A stretch of DNA of 7,479 bases from Planctomycetaceae bacterium (lineage in GTDB: Bacteria > Planctomycetota > Planctomycetia > Pirellulales > Thermoguttaceae). Under the pieces are notes generated by a model. It did no database searches and was not told the DNA's origin. It worked only from the letters and a program-made list of their open reading frames with translations. A program made the position numbers and the translations under genes. The stretch is from the NCBI GenBank assembly GCA_009783865.1, contig WRCR01000187.1, positions 1-7,479 of the forward strand, given 5' to 3'. This document shows positions 1 through 6,421 of the stretch, one piece after another. How positions within the stretch are numbered: the stretch's first letter is position 1; each line of letters opens with the position of its first letter.

Positions 1-620
1 ATTTTTGGAGTATATTCGGATTCGCTAAAAGGGAAATCCTCTTGCCTTCCAAGATCAACAAAGTGTTGAAACCATGTGTCGTTAATACCGTGTGGATATT
101 CCCCGCTGCTTCCACAACAATCGCTGAACATTCCTCCGCATGTACCGGTTTCAACATAAAGGCCAATTTTGGCGATTCTCCCATTACTAACTGTGAAAAA
201 ATGGCATGTACCGCGCATATTAGGAATACCAAGCCCCCATACGTCTTTTTCATGTCCACGCCCCCACGGGTCCCAGCGTACTTCAATCGAATCGACTATC
301 TTGTCGCTGAGAGCCAGTGCCGTTCGCAAAGAGAGTTTAGCGGCGGCGAGTTTGTACTTGTTGTATTGTTCCTTCAGGTCTTCGTTGAGCAACTTGTTGA
401 GGTTGAAGAGAAAACGTTTTTCTTCCGGCAATGCGTTTTTTTCGGGAGGATTGTACGGAACAATCTGTGACAACAATTGTGCGAGTTCTTTGTCGATGGG
501 AATGCCGGTGAGAGCCGGAGTACCGGCTAAATATGACGGGGGTTTCTGTGTGCAGGAAAGCGGCAACAAGAGCAATCCCAAAAGAAAAATGGACGCAAAA
601 CGATAAGTTTTCTGGTTCAT
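1..620 (-). CDS. Putative secreted lipoprotein of unknown function (3' end outside window)
   Basis: This minus-strand frame stays open from the ATG at 620 to the left edge (206 codons visible, no stop), so the C-terminus is missing. The start is supported by AAGGGAG at 634-628, seven bases upstream. Residues 1-22 form a signal sequence (basic MNQKTYR, then a Leu-rich core) ending PLS-C23, a slightly atypical lipobox that still suggests lipid attachment at Cys23. Residues 24-45 are a Pro/Gly/Thr linker, followed by a charged, Lys/Leu/Asn-rich probably helical stretch (about 58-110). A Trp/Gly-rich part (WDPWGRGHEKDVWGLG, about 116-131) follows, then a Cys-containing part with C139, C161, C168 and C169 that could form disulfides outside the cytoplasm. 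I do not recognise the family. It lies 52 bp downstream of the 85-residue gene on the same strand, with no clear promoter or terminator between, so the two may be co-transcribed. Its linker contains one copy of the 22-bp repeat. The gene is likely real; its function is unknown. Confidence 0.8.
   Translation of the reverse strand, partial: MNQKTYRFASIFLLGLLLLPLSCTQKPPSYLAGTPALTGIPIDKELAQLLSQIVPYNPPEKNALPEEKRFLFNLNKLLNEDLKEQYNKYKLAAAKLSLRTALALSDKIVDSIEVRWDPWGRGHEKDVWGLGIPNMRGTCHFFTVSNGRIAKIGLYVETGTCGGMFSDCCGSSGEYPHGINDTWFQHFVDLGRQEDFPFSESEYTPK
512..533. repeat. Copy 1 of a 22-bp dispersed repeat with palindromic core
   Basis: This matches 1645-1666 at 21 of 22 positions in the same orientation; the only difference is C527 versus T1660. 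The core GCCGG-AGTA-CCGGC (514-527) is a perfect 5-bp stem with a 4-base loop. The copy lies in the lipoprotein gene and encodes residues 30-37 (YLAGTPAL on the minus strand), just after the lipid-attachment Cys. The similarity ends sharply on both sides. Confidence 0.6.
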
Positions 621-627
621 GGCATAT

Positions 628-634
628 CTCCCTT
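628..634 (-). promoter_or_regulatory. Ribosome binding site of the lipoprotein gene
   Basis: AAGGGAG on the minus strand is followed by a 7-base spacer and the ATG at 620. It fixes the start: the other nearby ATG (626-624) runs into a TGA two codons later. Confidence 0.65.
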
Positions 635-672
635 CGTGAAAACAGTTGACACTTTACGTTTTAAGAGCGGCT

Positions 673-930
673 TCAACTATTATTCGCAAGTGCTTGTTCT
701 TCTGCATAAATTTCCGCCCGGACTTCTTTACAAATAGCGACAACCTCCTCCATTGTTATCAGGTCTTCGTCGGCTACTCCGTCCTTTTTCTGACCTTCGA
801 TAAATTTACGGCAATCAAGTTCGTGCCATTCCATCAGCGTTTTCGGCTGGTCGGTTTCAAGCCGGTTTTGCGGCAAAAATTCGCTGGTCATACCTTCCGG
901 CGCGCCTTGTAATGTGTCTACTTCAGACAT
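673..930 (-). CDS. Small acidic hypothetical protein (85 aa)
   Basis: This is an 85-residue soluble protein with no signal peptide or membrane segment, rich in Glu and Asp. Residues 1-30 look flexible. The middle (about 31-48, TLMEWHELDCRKFIEG) and the C-terminal part (about 58-80, LITMEEVVAICKEVRAEIYA) look helical, the latter amphipathic. I do not recognise the family, and no DNA-binding or catalytic motif is evident. The start is well supported by AAGGAG at 942-937, six bases before the ATG, and by a good promoter upstream (TTGCAA-N17-TACAAT). It is transcribed divergently from the HELGH membrane protein and lies 52 bp upstream of the lipoprotein gene on the same strand. Its own promoter and Shine-Dalgarno argue that it is a real gene. 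A partner or regulator role for a neighbour is possible but not shown. Confidence 0.75.
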   Translation of the reverse strand: MSEVDTLQGAPEGMTSEFLPQNRLETDQPKTLMEWHELDCRKFIEGQKKDGVADEDLITMEEVVAICKEVRAEIYAEEQALANNS

Positions 931-936
931 GAACTG

Positions 937-942
937 CTCCTT
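937..942 (-). promoter_or_regulatory. Ribosome binding site of the 85-aa gene
   Basis: AAGGAG on the minus strand is followed by a 6-base spacer and the ATG at 930. This strong site is the main argument that the small, unrecognised frame is a true gene. Confidence 0.7.
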
Positions 943-972
943 CTCCTTTCTTTATTTATGTCATATTGTCTT

Positions 973-1001
973 ATTGTATCATACTGTGCGTTTATTTGCA
1001 A
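973..1001 (-). promoter_or_regulatory. Sigma-70-like promoter of the 85-aa gene
   Basis: On the minus strand, -35 TTGCAA (1001-996), a 17-base spacer and -10 TACAAT (978-973). The predicted transcript start is near 966, giving a leader of about 35 bases that includes the AAGGAG ribosome site. The -35 box overlaps the inverted repeat at 998-1013. Confidence 0.6.
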
Positions 1002-1013
1002 TCGGACGATTGC
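998..1013. promoter_or_regulatory. Candidate operator: perfect 7+7 bp inverted repeat between divergent promoters
   Basis: GCAATCG-GA-CGATTGC has two perfect 7-base arms around two central bases, as expected for a dimeric regulator site. Its centre is about 40 bp upstream of the predicted minus-strand transcript start, covering that -35 box. It is about 57 bp upstream of the plus-strand start, a typical activator distance. No regulator gene is in view, so the protein that would bind is unknown. Confidence 0.45.
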
Positions 1014-1028
1014 GGCTCTGTTCAGGCG

Positions 1029-1056
1029 TTGCAAACGTGCCGGACGAAGGTATAAT
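1029..1056 (+). promoter_or_regulatory. Sigma-70-like promoter of the HELGH membrane protein gene
   Basis: -35 TTGCAA (1029-1034), a 16-base spacer and a consensus -10 TATAAT (1051-1056). The predicted start is near 1063, a few bases before the AGGAGG at 1071. This supports translation from 1085 rather than from any upstream in-frame start. Confidence 0.65.
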
Positions 1057-1070
1057 CGAAGCAATTTTAC

Positions 1071-1076
1071 AGGAGG
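1071..1076 (+). promoter_or_regulatory. Consensus Shine-Dalgarno deciding the start at 1085
   Basis: AGGAGG is followed by an 8-base spacer and the ATG at 1085. The open frame extends upstream to an ATG at 914, but that one would overlap the divergent gene and both promoters, so 1085 is chosen. Confidence 0.8.
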
Positions 1077-1084
1077 CAAAATTT

Positions 1085-1630
1085 ATGGAAAATGACGACC
1101 TTCCCATTGATGCCGTCGAAAGAGTCCGCGAGAAAAGCACAATGCGTTTCTGCCGTTGGATATTTATTCTATTGTTCCTGACCATTTGCTGGTACGGTAT
1201 GCTGGCGGTTCATGAACTCGGACACATTCTCGCCGCTTGGAGCAGCGGAGCGACGGTTGTGAGTGTCGTTTTGCTGCCGATTTCGCAGACGCAGACCAGC
1301 AATGTTGAATATCCGCTGTTCGTCTATGGTGCAGGTGCCGTCGTTGGGACAGTACTGCCCGTACTGTTGTGGTTAATTGCCTGCTGGTTTCGATGGCGGA
1401 CGGCGTATCTTTTCCGTTTCTTTGCCGGTTTCTGTTTAGCAGCCAATGGAGCATACATCGGTGTCGATTTCCACGAAACCGGTCCGACCGATGCAGGTTT
1501 GCTCATTGAACATGGGGCAAGCCGATGGATTCTCGTCCTATTCAGTGTGCTGTGCGTTCCCAGCGGTTTGTTCCTTTGGCATGGTCAGTCACAGTGCTTT
1601 TTTCCGAAGCAGCCAACCGAAGATTCGTAG
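1085..1630 (+). CDS. Small integral membrane protein with HELGH motif, M50-like metalloprotease
   Basis: This 181-residue protein has a charged N-terminal tail (1-20) and about four or five membrane segments (roughly 22-41, 78-101, 107-125, 147-166, plus a possible one near 42-65). The zinc-protease signature H43-E-L-G-H47 follows the first segment, as in site-2-type M50 proteases, where the two His bind zinc and Glu is catalytic. A second conserved-looking region is NGAYIGVDFHETGPTDAG (121-138), then LLIEHGAS; Asp136 is a candidate third metal ligand by analogy with M50 proteins. There is no PDZ domain, and the protein is much shorter than RseP/SpoIVFB-class enzymes, so substrate and pathway cannot be named. 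It may act on a membrane-anchored regulator or be a non-proteolytic relative. The start rests on AGGAGG and a promoter directly upstream. It is divergent from the 85-aa gene and convergent with the kinase gene. Confidence 0.8.
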   Translation: MENDDLPIDAVERVREKSTMRFCRWIFILLFLTICWYGMLAVHELGHILAAWSSGATVVSVVLLPISQTQTSNVEYPLFVYGAGAVVGTVLPVLLWLIACWFRWRTAYLFRFFAGFCLAANGAYIGVDFHETGPTDAGLLIEHGASRWILVLFSVLCVPSGLFLWHGQSQCFFPKQPTEDS

Positions 1631-1644
1631 AACCGCCGCTAAAC

Positions 1645-1666
1645 GAGCCGGAGTACCGGTTAAATA
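1645..1666. repeat. Copy 2 of the 22-bp dispersed repeat
   Basis: This matches 512-533 with one mismatch (T1660 for C527). The core GCCGG-AGTA-CCGGT (1647-1660) forms a 5-bp stem whose terminal pair is G-T. It lies in the noncoding gap between two convergent genes, a common location for REP-like elements. Related short tracts nearby (CCGCTAAAC at 1636, CGGCTAAATG at 1670) share the 'C/G-YTAAA' ending, giving a mildly repetitive gap. Confidence 0.6.
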
Positions 1667-1673
1667 CTTCGGC
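1647..1673. terminator. Imperfect hairpin in convergent gap, possible bidirectional terminator without U-tract
   Basis: GCCGGAGT (1647-1654) can pair with ACTTCGGC (1666-1673) over 8 positions with one G-T wobble, around an 11-base loop. It sits between the stops of the HELGH gene (1630) and the kinase gene (1681), where a shared terminator would be expected. No T-run follows on either strand, so a canonical intrinsic terminator is not supported. It competes with the smaller hairpin in the repeat core. Confidence 0.3.
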
Positions 1674-1680
1674 TAAATGC

Positions 1681-2385
1681 CTATCTAACCGGCAGCGTCA
1701 GAACAAATCTTGCGGGATTTTCATAACAGATAGTACCGCCGAGTATTTGCGCTATCCGCCAGCACTTCGGCAAACCGAAACCCAAGCCGCGACCCGCTTG
1801 CCTGCCGGAATAATACGGATTAAACATCAGCGCAGCAACGTCATCGCTCACGCCTTTTCCGCTGTCTTCAACGGCAATTTCGATATTGTCTTCGTCCGGC
1901 AGCGTCAAACGAATAATAATTTTGCCGCCGGTTAAATGCAATGAATCGCGGGCATTATTGCACAAAAACAAAACGGCGGTGTGAAATAAAGTCCTGTCCA
2001 TGCTGACGAAAAAAGAATCAACCGCCGTTTCGACCGCAACAGTGACTCTGTCTTCCTGTATCAAAGAACGCTGTTCTTCGGCAATGAGTTCAAGTTCGGC
2101 AACGACATCGAAAGTTGTCTTTTCCGGCTCCGGCGGACGAGCAAAAAACCGAATGTCCGCAATCATTTCGTAAGCCCGTTTGACTTGAGCGATAATAACC
2201 GCTAACTGCTTTCGGTGTTCTACATCGGTAATTTCTTCGAGCAGTATTTTCGCTCTGCCGTTGATAATAGCCAGCGGATTGTTTATTTCGTGACCAGCAC
2301 CGGCAGCAAACTCCGCAAGCGCGTCGAGGAGTACATGCGCGGGTTGACACCCTGCGCTATCATCATTTTCCGCTGGAGATTGCAT
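1681..2385 (-). CDS. Soluble NtrB-like sensor histidine kinase core, no sensor domain (234 aa)
   Basis: This is a two-component histidine kinase reduced to its catalytic core. The H-box is GHEINNPLAIINGRA (31-45) with phospho-acceptor His32, the form typical of NtrB/PAS-type kinases. The dimerisation helices run to about residue 83. The HATPase domain follows, with N-box CNNARDSL (142-149), G1 motif DSGKG (173-177), F-box MFNPYYSG (187-194) and G2 motif GRGLGFGL (198-205), so all ATP-binding boxes are present. Only about 30 residues precede the His, with no membrane span, PAS or GAF domain. It should therefore be cytoplasmic and take its signal from a partner. The start is set by AGGAAC at 2394-2389, three bases before the ATG. 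It overlaps the end of the CcsA gene by 23 bp and is probably translationally coupled to it. No response regulator is in the window. A role in sensing cytochrome c or heme status is inferred from position alone. Confidence 0.9.
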   Translation of the reverse strand: MQSPAENDDSAGCQPAHVLLDALAEFAAGAGHEINNPLAIINGRAKILLEEITDVEHRKQLAVIIAQVKRAYEMIADIRFFARPPEPEKTTFDVVAELELIAEEQRSLIQEDRVTVAVETAVDSFFVSMDRTLFHTAVLFLCNNARDSLHLTGGKIIIRLTLPDEDNIEIAVEDSGKGVSDDVAALMFNPYYSGRQAGRGLGFGLPKCWRIAQILGGTICYENPARFVLTLPVR

Positions 2386-5300
2386 CGTGTTCCTGAACGA
2401 AGGTTGAAACGGTATTGTATCGGAATACAGCGATAAAAGCCCAAATCAAGTTCAAGGCGATGAACGTCCACAAGAAGAATGCCGCACCGGTATCTGAACC
2501 GCCGCCGTAGGAATGGATGCTTCCTTTGAATACGAAGTTGATTCCGTACCAGGTAATGATTACCGCTATCGAAGTCCACAATGCTCCGACTGTAACACCG
2601 ATTGCTCCGTAATATCTGGCAATGCGTCCGTGAAGCACGATTGCCAAGAACAAAATCGTGATTAAAGCCCAGACCTCTTTGGGGTCCCAACTCCAGAAGC
2701 GTCCCCAGGAATAATCAGCCCATCTTGCGCCGAGTATTGTTCCCATTACCAGCAAAATCAGCGATAAGCGCAGCAGTTTCAAAATACTCGGTACAAACGG
2801 GTCGCAGAACTCCGGCAGTTGCACCCGCCGCGTTCCATCCGGCTTTGTGATGTAGCGGTATCTTCCGAAAATTGCTCCGCCCAAAGCGAGCAGTGCCATT
2901 CCCCAGGCGACGAAGGCAGCCGCATAACTGACGATTATCGCAACAACGTGAACGGTTAGCCAAAAGTTGCTGCGGAGAACCGCCATCAGCGGACGGATAT
3001 TCGGATTGAATTCTGCTGAATTCAGATATGCTGCAAGCCCCGCAATAAGAGCAACAACAGCGGCAACAAACACCAGCAGTTTTCGGCTTAATATCTTGTT
3101 GCGGGCAAGGTTGAGCCAAAGAAGTCCGCTGTTATCAATAGGACCGGTGTTTGCGGAAAGCGATTCGCCGTTAAAGACCGATTCCATCTCGGAACGATTG
3201 CCGCCGCTTGCTTTCGACAATGACTTTGGAGCAGAGAAAGAAATAATTTTCAGGTCGGTTGCCGCACAATTCGGTCGGAACAACAGTACCGCAAACACTA
3301 TTGTTGAAATTATAATCTGCGGAACAAACCAAACTATAACGCCGATACTGAAAAGAACAGTTATCCAATCGACCCAATCGCGAATAGTTAGCATTTCCTT
3401 CGCCGCAGCCCATATACCGAATTGACCGGCATGTTCACCGTAGGATAATAATACGACCGCGATAAAAGTCAGAAACATCAAGGCAAGACGCGGAACAATC
3501 ATTGCGAACTGCCAATACAAAATGCTTTTTGCCAATTTTTTTTCCCGCTCAAGCAGCGGGTCAGCAAGTGTATCAACCAGATTGTCAGCGTTTCCGACAG
3601 CGATGCCGCCGGGATGGAAAATACCGCTGCGTGTTCCATAAACCTGTTTTGCGCTGCCGGAATAAATGCCTGAACTCAAATCAACTTTTTTATTTCCGGT
3701 GGTACTGTCACCGGACTGCTTCATCGAATATCTGTTTCCTGAACCCGAATCCAAAATCTGTGAAAAACTGTTCCAATCAGATTGAGACACGGTCTGGTTA
3801 AACCGTTTCCTGAACGTCTTATAAGACGGTAAAGAGGAAAATTGCCACGCAAGCGAAGCAAGCGGCTTTACGATAGGATACAAAGTATACCACATACCCA
3901 AAAGGGAGGCAGCAAATGCAAGAAAAACAACAGTTTCGTACATGTTAGTCACTGGTGCCCAGCCGCTGATGAGAGCCCGCATTACTCCGCCGATAAATGT
4001 TATGAAAATAGAAATGGAGAGCAGAATGAACCCCAGCCAAAGGAAGTACTCTTCCGGCGAATTGGACATATCAGGACGGAATAATTCATCCCGCCACGAT
4101 ATTTTATCACGGACATCCCAATCGGGACGGTCAACTTGGACCTGTACATTGTTTTGTTTCAAACCGGCAAGCCCGCGGGCATCTATCATACCGCGGCGGA
4201 AGATTCCGATTATCAGCGAAATGAGAGCCGATACGGCGGAAGCAGCGGCAAAAACCCACATCCAGAAAAACGGAGAAAAACTAAAATAGCGGTATTCCGA
4301 AGCAATGAGGCGTGCCGACGGATATGCGGTTTTCTTTGCTGATTCCTGTGCCGCAACACCTTCTGGCAGTCCATAAAATTTTTCCCGAAAAGAAGCAGAG
4401 TGTTCCGCAGCACTCCGCAATGAGGTTTTTAGTTCGGCTCCTCTTTCATTGAACTCCGAGTATACCCGTTCCGCCCTAGGCGTTGTAAAAACAACATAAA
4501 GACGGTAAAAATCATTGCGAATCTTTCTGACAGCGTCAAGCCGATTGGGCGAAAGCAACGCCGCTGCCGTGAAAAAGTCGACCGGCGAATCAGCGTTGTC
4601 AAAGAGATTTATCTCATAACGTTCATCCGCTGCCGATTTCATACTATCCGTCTTGTTTCCCTGCGGTTGAGCAGAATTGTCAGACGTTTCGGTCTCTGTT
4701 TCGTCCATATCTTCCGGGGTCTCAGCCCGTTTTTCATCGGTGCTTCCTTCAGGAGATGTGAACGGAAATATATCCGGTATTATTTCAATATTTTTTGCTG
4801 CCTCGATTTTCTTAACCGTTTTGCTGCCCGGTTGAAACTCCGCATAAAGAAACCGCCGAACAGCGGAATCGCCGCCGTGAAGTACCAACTGCATTGAAGC
4901 CCACGGTGAACCTATCCGCGGCACGCTGGAATCTGAAAAGTAAGAATCTGTTATCAGCGGCAAAACCCGCAGCGTCCGCCCGTTATCATAAAGGGCAAGA
5001 TACGCCGCCTCTATTTCACTGCGCAGATGCTTGACGGAGTAATAATAAGTCAGCACCAGTTGCGTTATCATCTCCTTGTTCTGTTTCATGCTGTCCTCTG
5101 TGAACAACTTCGGCAAAACACTCTCTACCGCCGCCGGCGTTGAATCACCGTCTGTTTTTTTCCGCTGAAACGAAACGCCCGGATAAATTTTTTCCATAAA
5201 TGCGGCGGACTCATCGAGATTGATATCCAGCAGATTGAATAACAACTCAAATTGCCGTTCTACCGCGCTGAGATTTGGAACCATACGATTACCTTTTTCG

Positions 5301-6421
5301 TCAAGCCGGTCAAATGCTGTTGACAGTTGCGCTACCTTTCTGCCGATTGCGTGCCAGCGTTCCATTGTCGGGTGAACCAGTTGTCCGCTGTCGCCGATTT
5401 CAACAGTTGCGGTTATAGAAGAGTCGTCTCCGAAATTCATCAGATAATTCCACGCACCAAAGGCAGTGCTGTAAGATGACTGCTGATGTTCGGAGATATT
5501 GCCCGCCCGGTGCAGCAACTCGGTCATTCTGTTCGGATAATGCCGCTGCGGACTAAAAGTGAGATTCTGATATACGCTCAACGCTCCTGCTATGCGCTGC
5601 GTGATTTTAATAAAACGGGTTGATTCATCAGGGTCGAGAAAACCGCCTGACCGCTGAAGAGCATCAAGCCGCTGTTGAAATCCTACCGATTGTTCCAGTT
5701 GAAAAACCGATACCCGCCGTATGGGAACTCTTGCATTGTTTCTGTCTTCAATGTCGAGTACTTCACTTCGGTAGTCGGTTTCCGGCAATTCAAAGAGCGG
5801 AATATACTCCCAAATTTCCGGCTCAGCAAACCACGAAAGAAGAAGTTCCGGGGCATCAAAATAGCGGCCGGTCAACGGAAGCAGCGAACTGATGCGCTGA
5901 AGAATCCGCTCTGCCTGTTCCCGGCTTAATTTGGAAATTCTCAGTACTGATGTTTCCGGCGAAAGCGGAATCGTCTGGCTTTTGTCATCAATACCTCCGT
6001 CCGTCAACACGCTAATACTGCTTTGTGAAGGCGGCAGAAACGCTTCTTTGCGCTCAACTTCTCCAAATTGCAGCGGTTCCCTTTTCGGTCTTGCTTCGAG
6101 TATCCGATTCAACTCCGCCAGAACCGTTGTATCAGGTACAATGAACGGTTTCGATGTACCGCAAATGTCTTCAACGATTTGCTGTGCGAATGAAGAGAGC
6201 GGCATAGTCCGTCCGCCGTCAAAGACAGGAACGGTACTCCACTCTTGCCAATTCTGCGCTGAACACCAAGAAGGACAAAAAACCAGCGTTAAAACAAAGA
6301 AAAATAACTTTGTTAAAACCGGCGTTGAATTTTTACTTATTATCGTTATCATAATATCTGTTTTGTTCTTCGCATTATTTTCGTAATACCGTATTACTTT
6401 TCTTTCCTCGTGAACAGCCAT
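2363..6421 (-). CDS. ccsA: Giant CcsA-type cytochrome c heme lyase subunit with long extracytoplasmic N-terminal domain (1352 aa)
   Basis: This is the System II cytochrome c synthesis subunit that presents heme to apocytochromes outside the membrane. A hydrophobic signal or anchor (about 36-50) precedes VPVFDGGRTMPLSSFA (64-79), then a roughly 630-residue hydrophilic domain with an acidic Glu/Thr linker near 557-600. About a dozen membrane segments follow from 714 to 1335. The CcsA core includes GWAPVTNMYETVVFLAF (820-836), FWLTVHV with His1158, the heme-binding WWD motif WGRFWSWDPKEVW (1239-1251), LHGR with His1264 and SIHSYGGG with His1303; these fit the external, membrane and second external heme-ligand histidines of CcsA. 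Hydrophilic inserts at about 855-965 and 1050-1105 enlarge the core beyond the usual 300-350 residues. The gene overlaps ResB by 28 bp and the kinase by 23 bp. The start at 6421 is chosen for its AGGAAC site; ATG 6352 (residue 24) would give a tidier signal peptide but has a weak ribosome site. The family call is firm; the function of the N-terminal domain is unknown. Confidence 0.94.
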   Translation of the reverse strand: MAVHEERKVIRYYENNAKNKTDIMITIISKNSTPVLTKLFFFVLTLVFCPSWCSAQNWQEWSTVPVFDGGRTMPLSSFAQQIVEDICGTSKPFIVPDTTVLAELNRILEARPKREPLQFGEVERKEAFLPPSQSSISVLTDGGIDDKSQTIPLSPETSVLRISKLSREQAERILQRISSLLPLTGRYFDAPELLLSWFAEPEIWEYIPLFELPETDYRSEVLDIEDRNNARVPIRRVSVFQLEQSVGFQQRLDALQRSGGFLDPDESTRFIKITQRIAGALSVYQNLTFSPQRHYPNRMTELLHRAGNISEHQQSSYSTAFGAWNYLMNFGDDSSITATVEIGDSGQLVHPTMERWHAIGRKVAQLSTAFDRLDEKGNRMVPNLSAVERQFELLFNLLDINLDESAAFMEKIYPGVSFQRKKTDGDSTPAAVESVLPKLFTEDSMKQNKEMITQLVLTYYYSVKHLRSEIEAAYLALYDNGRTLRVLPLITDSYFSDSSVPRIGSPWASMQLVLHGGDSAVRRFLYAEFQPGSKTVKKIEAAKNIEIIPDIFPFTSPEGSTDEKRAETPEDMDETETETSDNSAQPQGNKTDSMKSAADERYEINLFDNADSPVDFFTAAALLSPNRLDAVRKIRNDFYRLYVVFTTPRAERVYSEFNERGAELKTSLRSAAEHSASFREKFYGLPEGVAAQESAKKTAYPSARLIASEYRYFSFSPFFWMWVFAAASAVSALISLIIGIFRRGMIDARGLAGLKQNNVQVQVDRPDWDVRDKISWRDELFRPDMSNSPEEYFLWLGFILLSISIFITFIGGVMRALISGWAPVTNMYETVVFLAFAASLLGMWYTLYPIVKPLASLAWQFSSLPSYKTFRKRFNQTVSQSDWNSFSQILDSGSGNRYSMKQSGDSTTGNKKVDLSSGIYSGSAKQVYGTRSGIFHPGGIAVGNADNLVDTLADPLLEREKKLAKSILYWQFAMIVPRLALMFLTFIAVVLLSYGEHAGQFGIWAAAKEMLTIRDWVDWITVLFSIGVIVWFVPQIIISTIVFAVLLFRPNCAATDLKIISFSAPKSLSKASGGNRSEMESVFNGESLSANTGPIDNSGLLWLNLARNKILSRKLLVFVAAVVALIAGLAAYLNSAEFNPNIRPLMAVLRSNFWLTVHVVAIIVSYAAAFVAWGMALLALGGAIFGRYRYITKPDGTRRVQLPEFCDPFVPSILKLLRLSLILLVMGTILGARWADYSWGRFWSWDPKEVWALITILFLAIVLHGRIARYYGAIGVTVGALWTSIAVIITWYGINFVFKGSIHSYGGGSDTGAAFFLWTFIALNLIWAFIAVFRYNTVSTFVQEHDAISSGK
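2389..2394 (-). promoter_or_regulatory. Ribosome binding site of the histidine kinase, inside the CcsA gene
   Basis: AGGAAC-ACG-ATG on the minus strand lies upstream of the CcsA stop (2365-2363). It has the same sequence and spacing as the site before the CcsA start (6430-6425), which supports both starts and coupled translation. Confidence 0.6.

Noticed and set aside
42..606. Plus-strand open frames (42-470 and 169-606) at the left edge
   Set aside because: They are antisense to the lipoprotein frame, which has a signal peptide, a good ribosome site and an uninterrupted frame. The plus-strand translations look like random shadows.
646..651. TTGACA on the plus strand as a -35 box
   Set aside because: No -10 box at a suitable distance and no plus-strand gene follows.
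621..672. Intrinsic terminator or separate promoter between the 85-aa and lipoprotein genes
   Set aside because: Only a weak, bulged AAAAC/GTTTT pairing is visible with no T-run, and no convincing -35/-10 pair. Read-through is the simpler reading.
914..1084. Upstream extension of the HELGH gene to an ATG at 914
   Set aside because: It would overlap the divergent gene and both promoters. The TATAAT at 1051 and AGGAGG at 1071 place the start at 1085.
2715..4897. Numerous antisense and out-of-frame open frames within the CcsA gene
   Set aside because: They lie inside a well-supported 1352-codon frame, lack ribosome sites and recognisable motifs, and are explained as shadows.
6350..6352. Alternative CcsA start at residue 24
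   Set aside because: It gives a more usual signal peptide but lacks a clear Shine-Dalgarno. The 6421 ATG has AGGAAC with the same spacing as the kinase start. It is not fully excluded.
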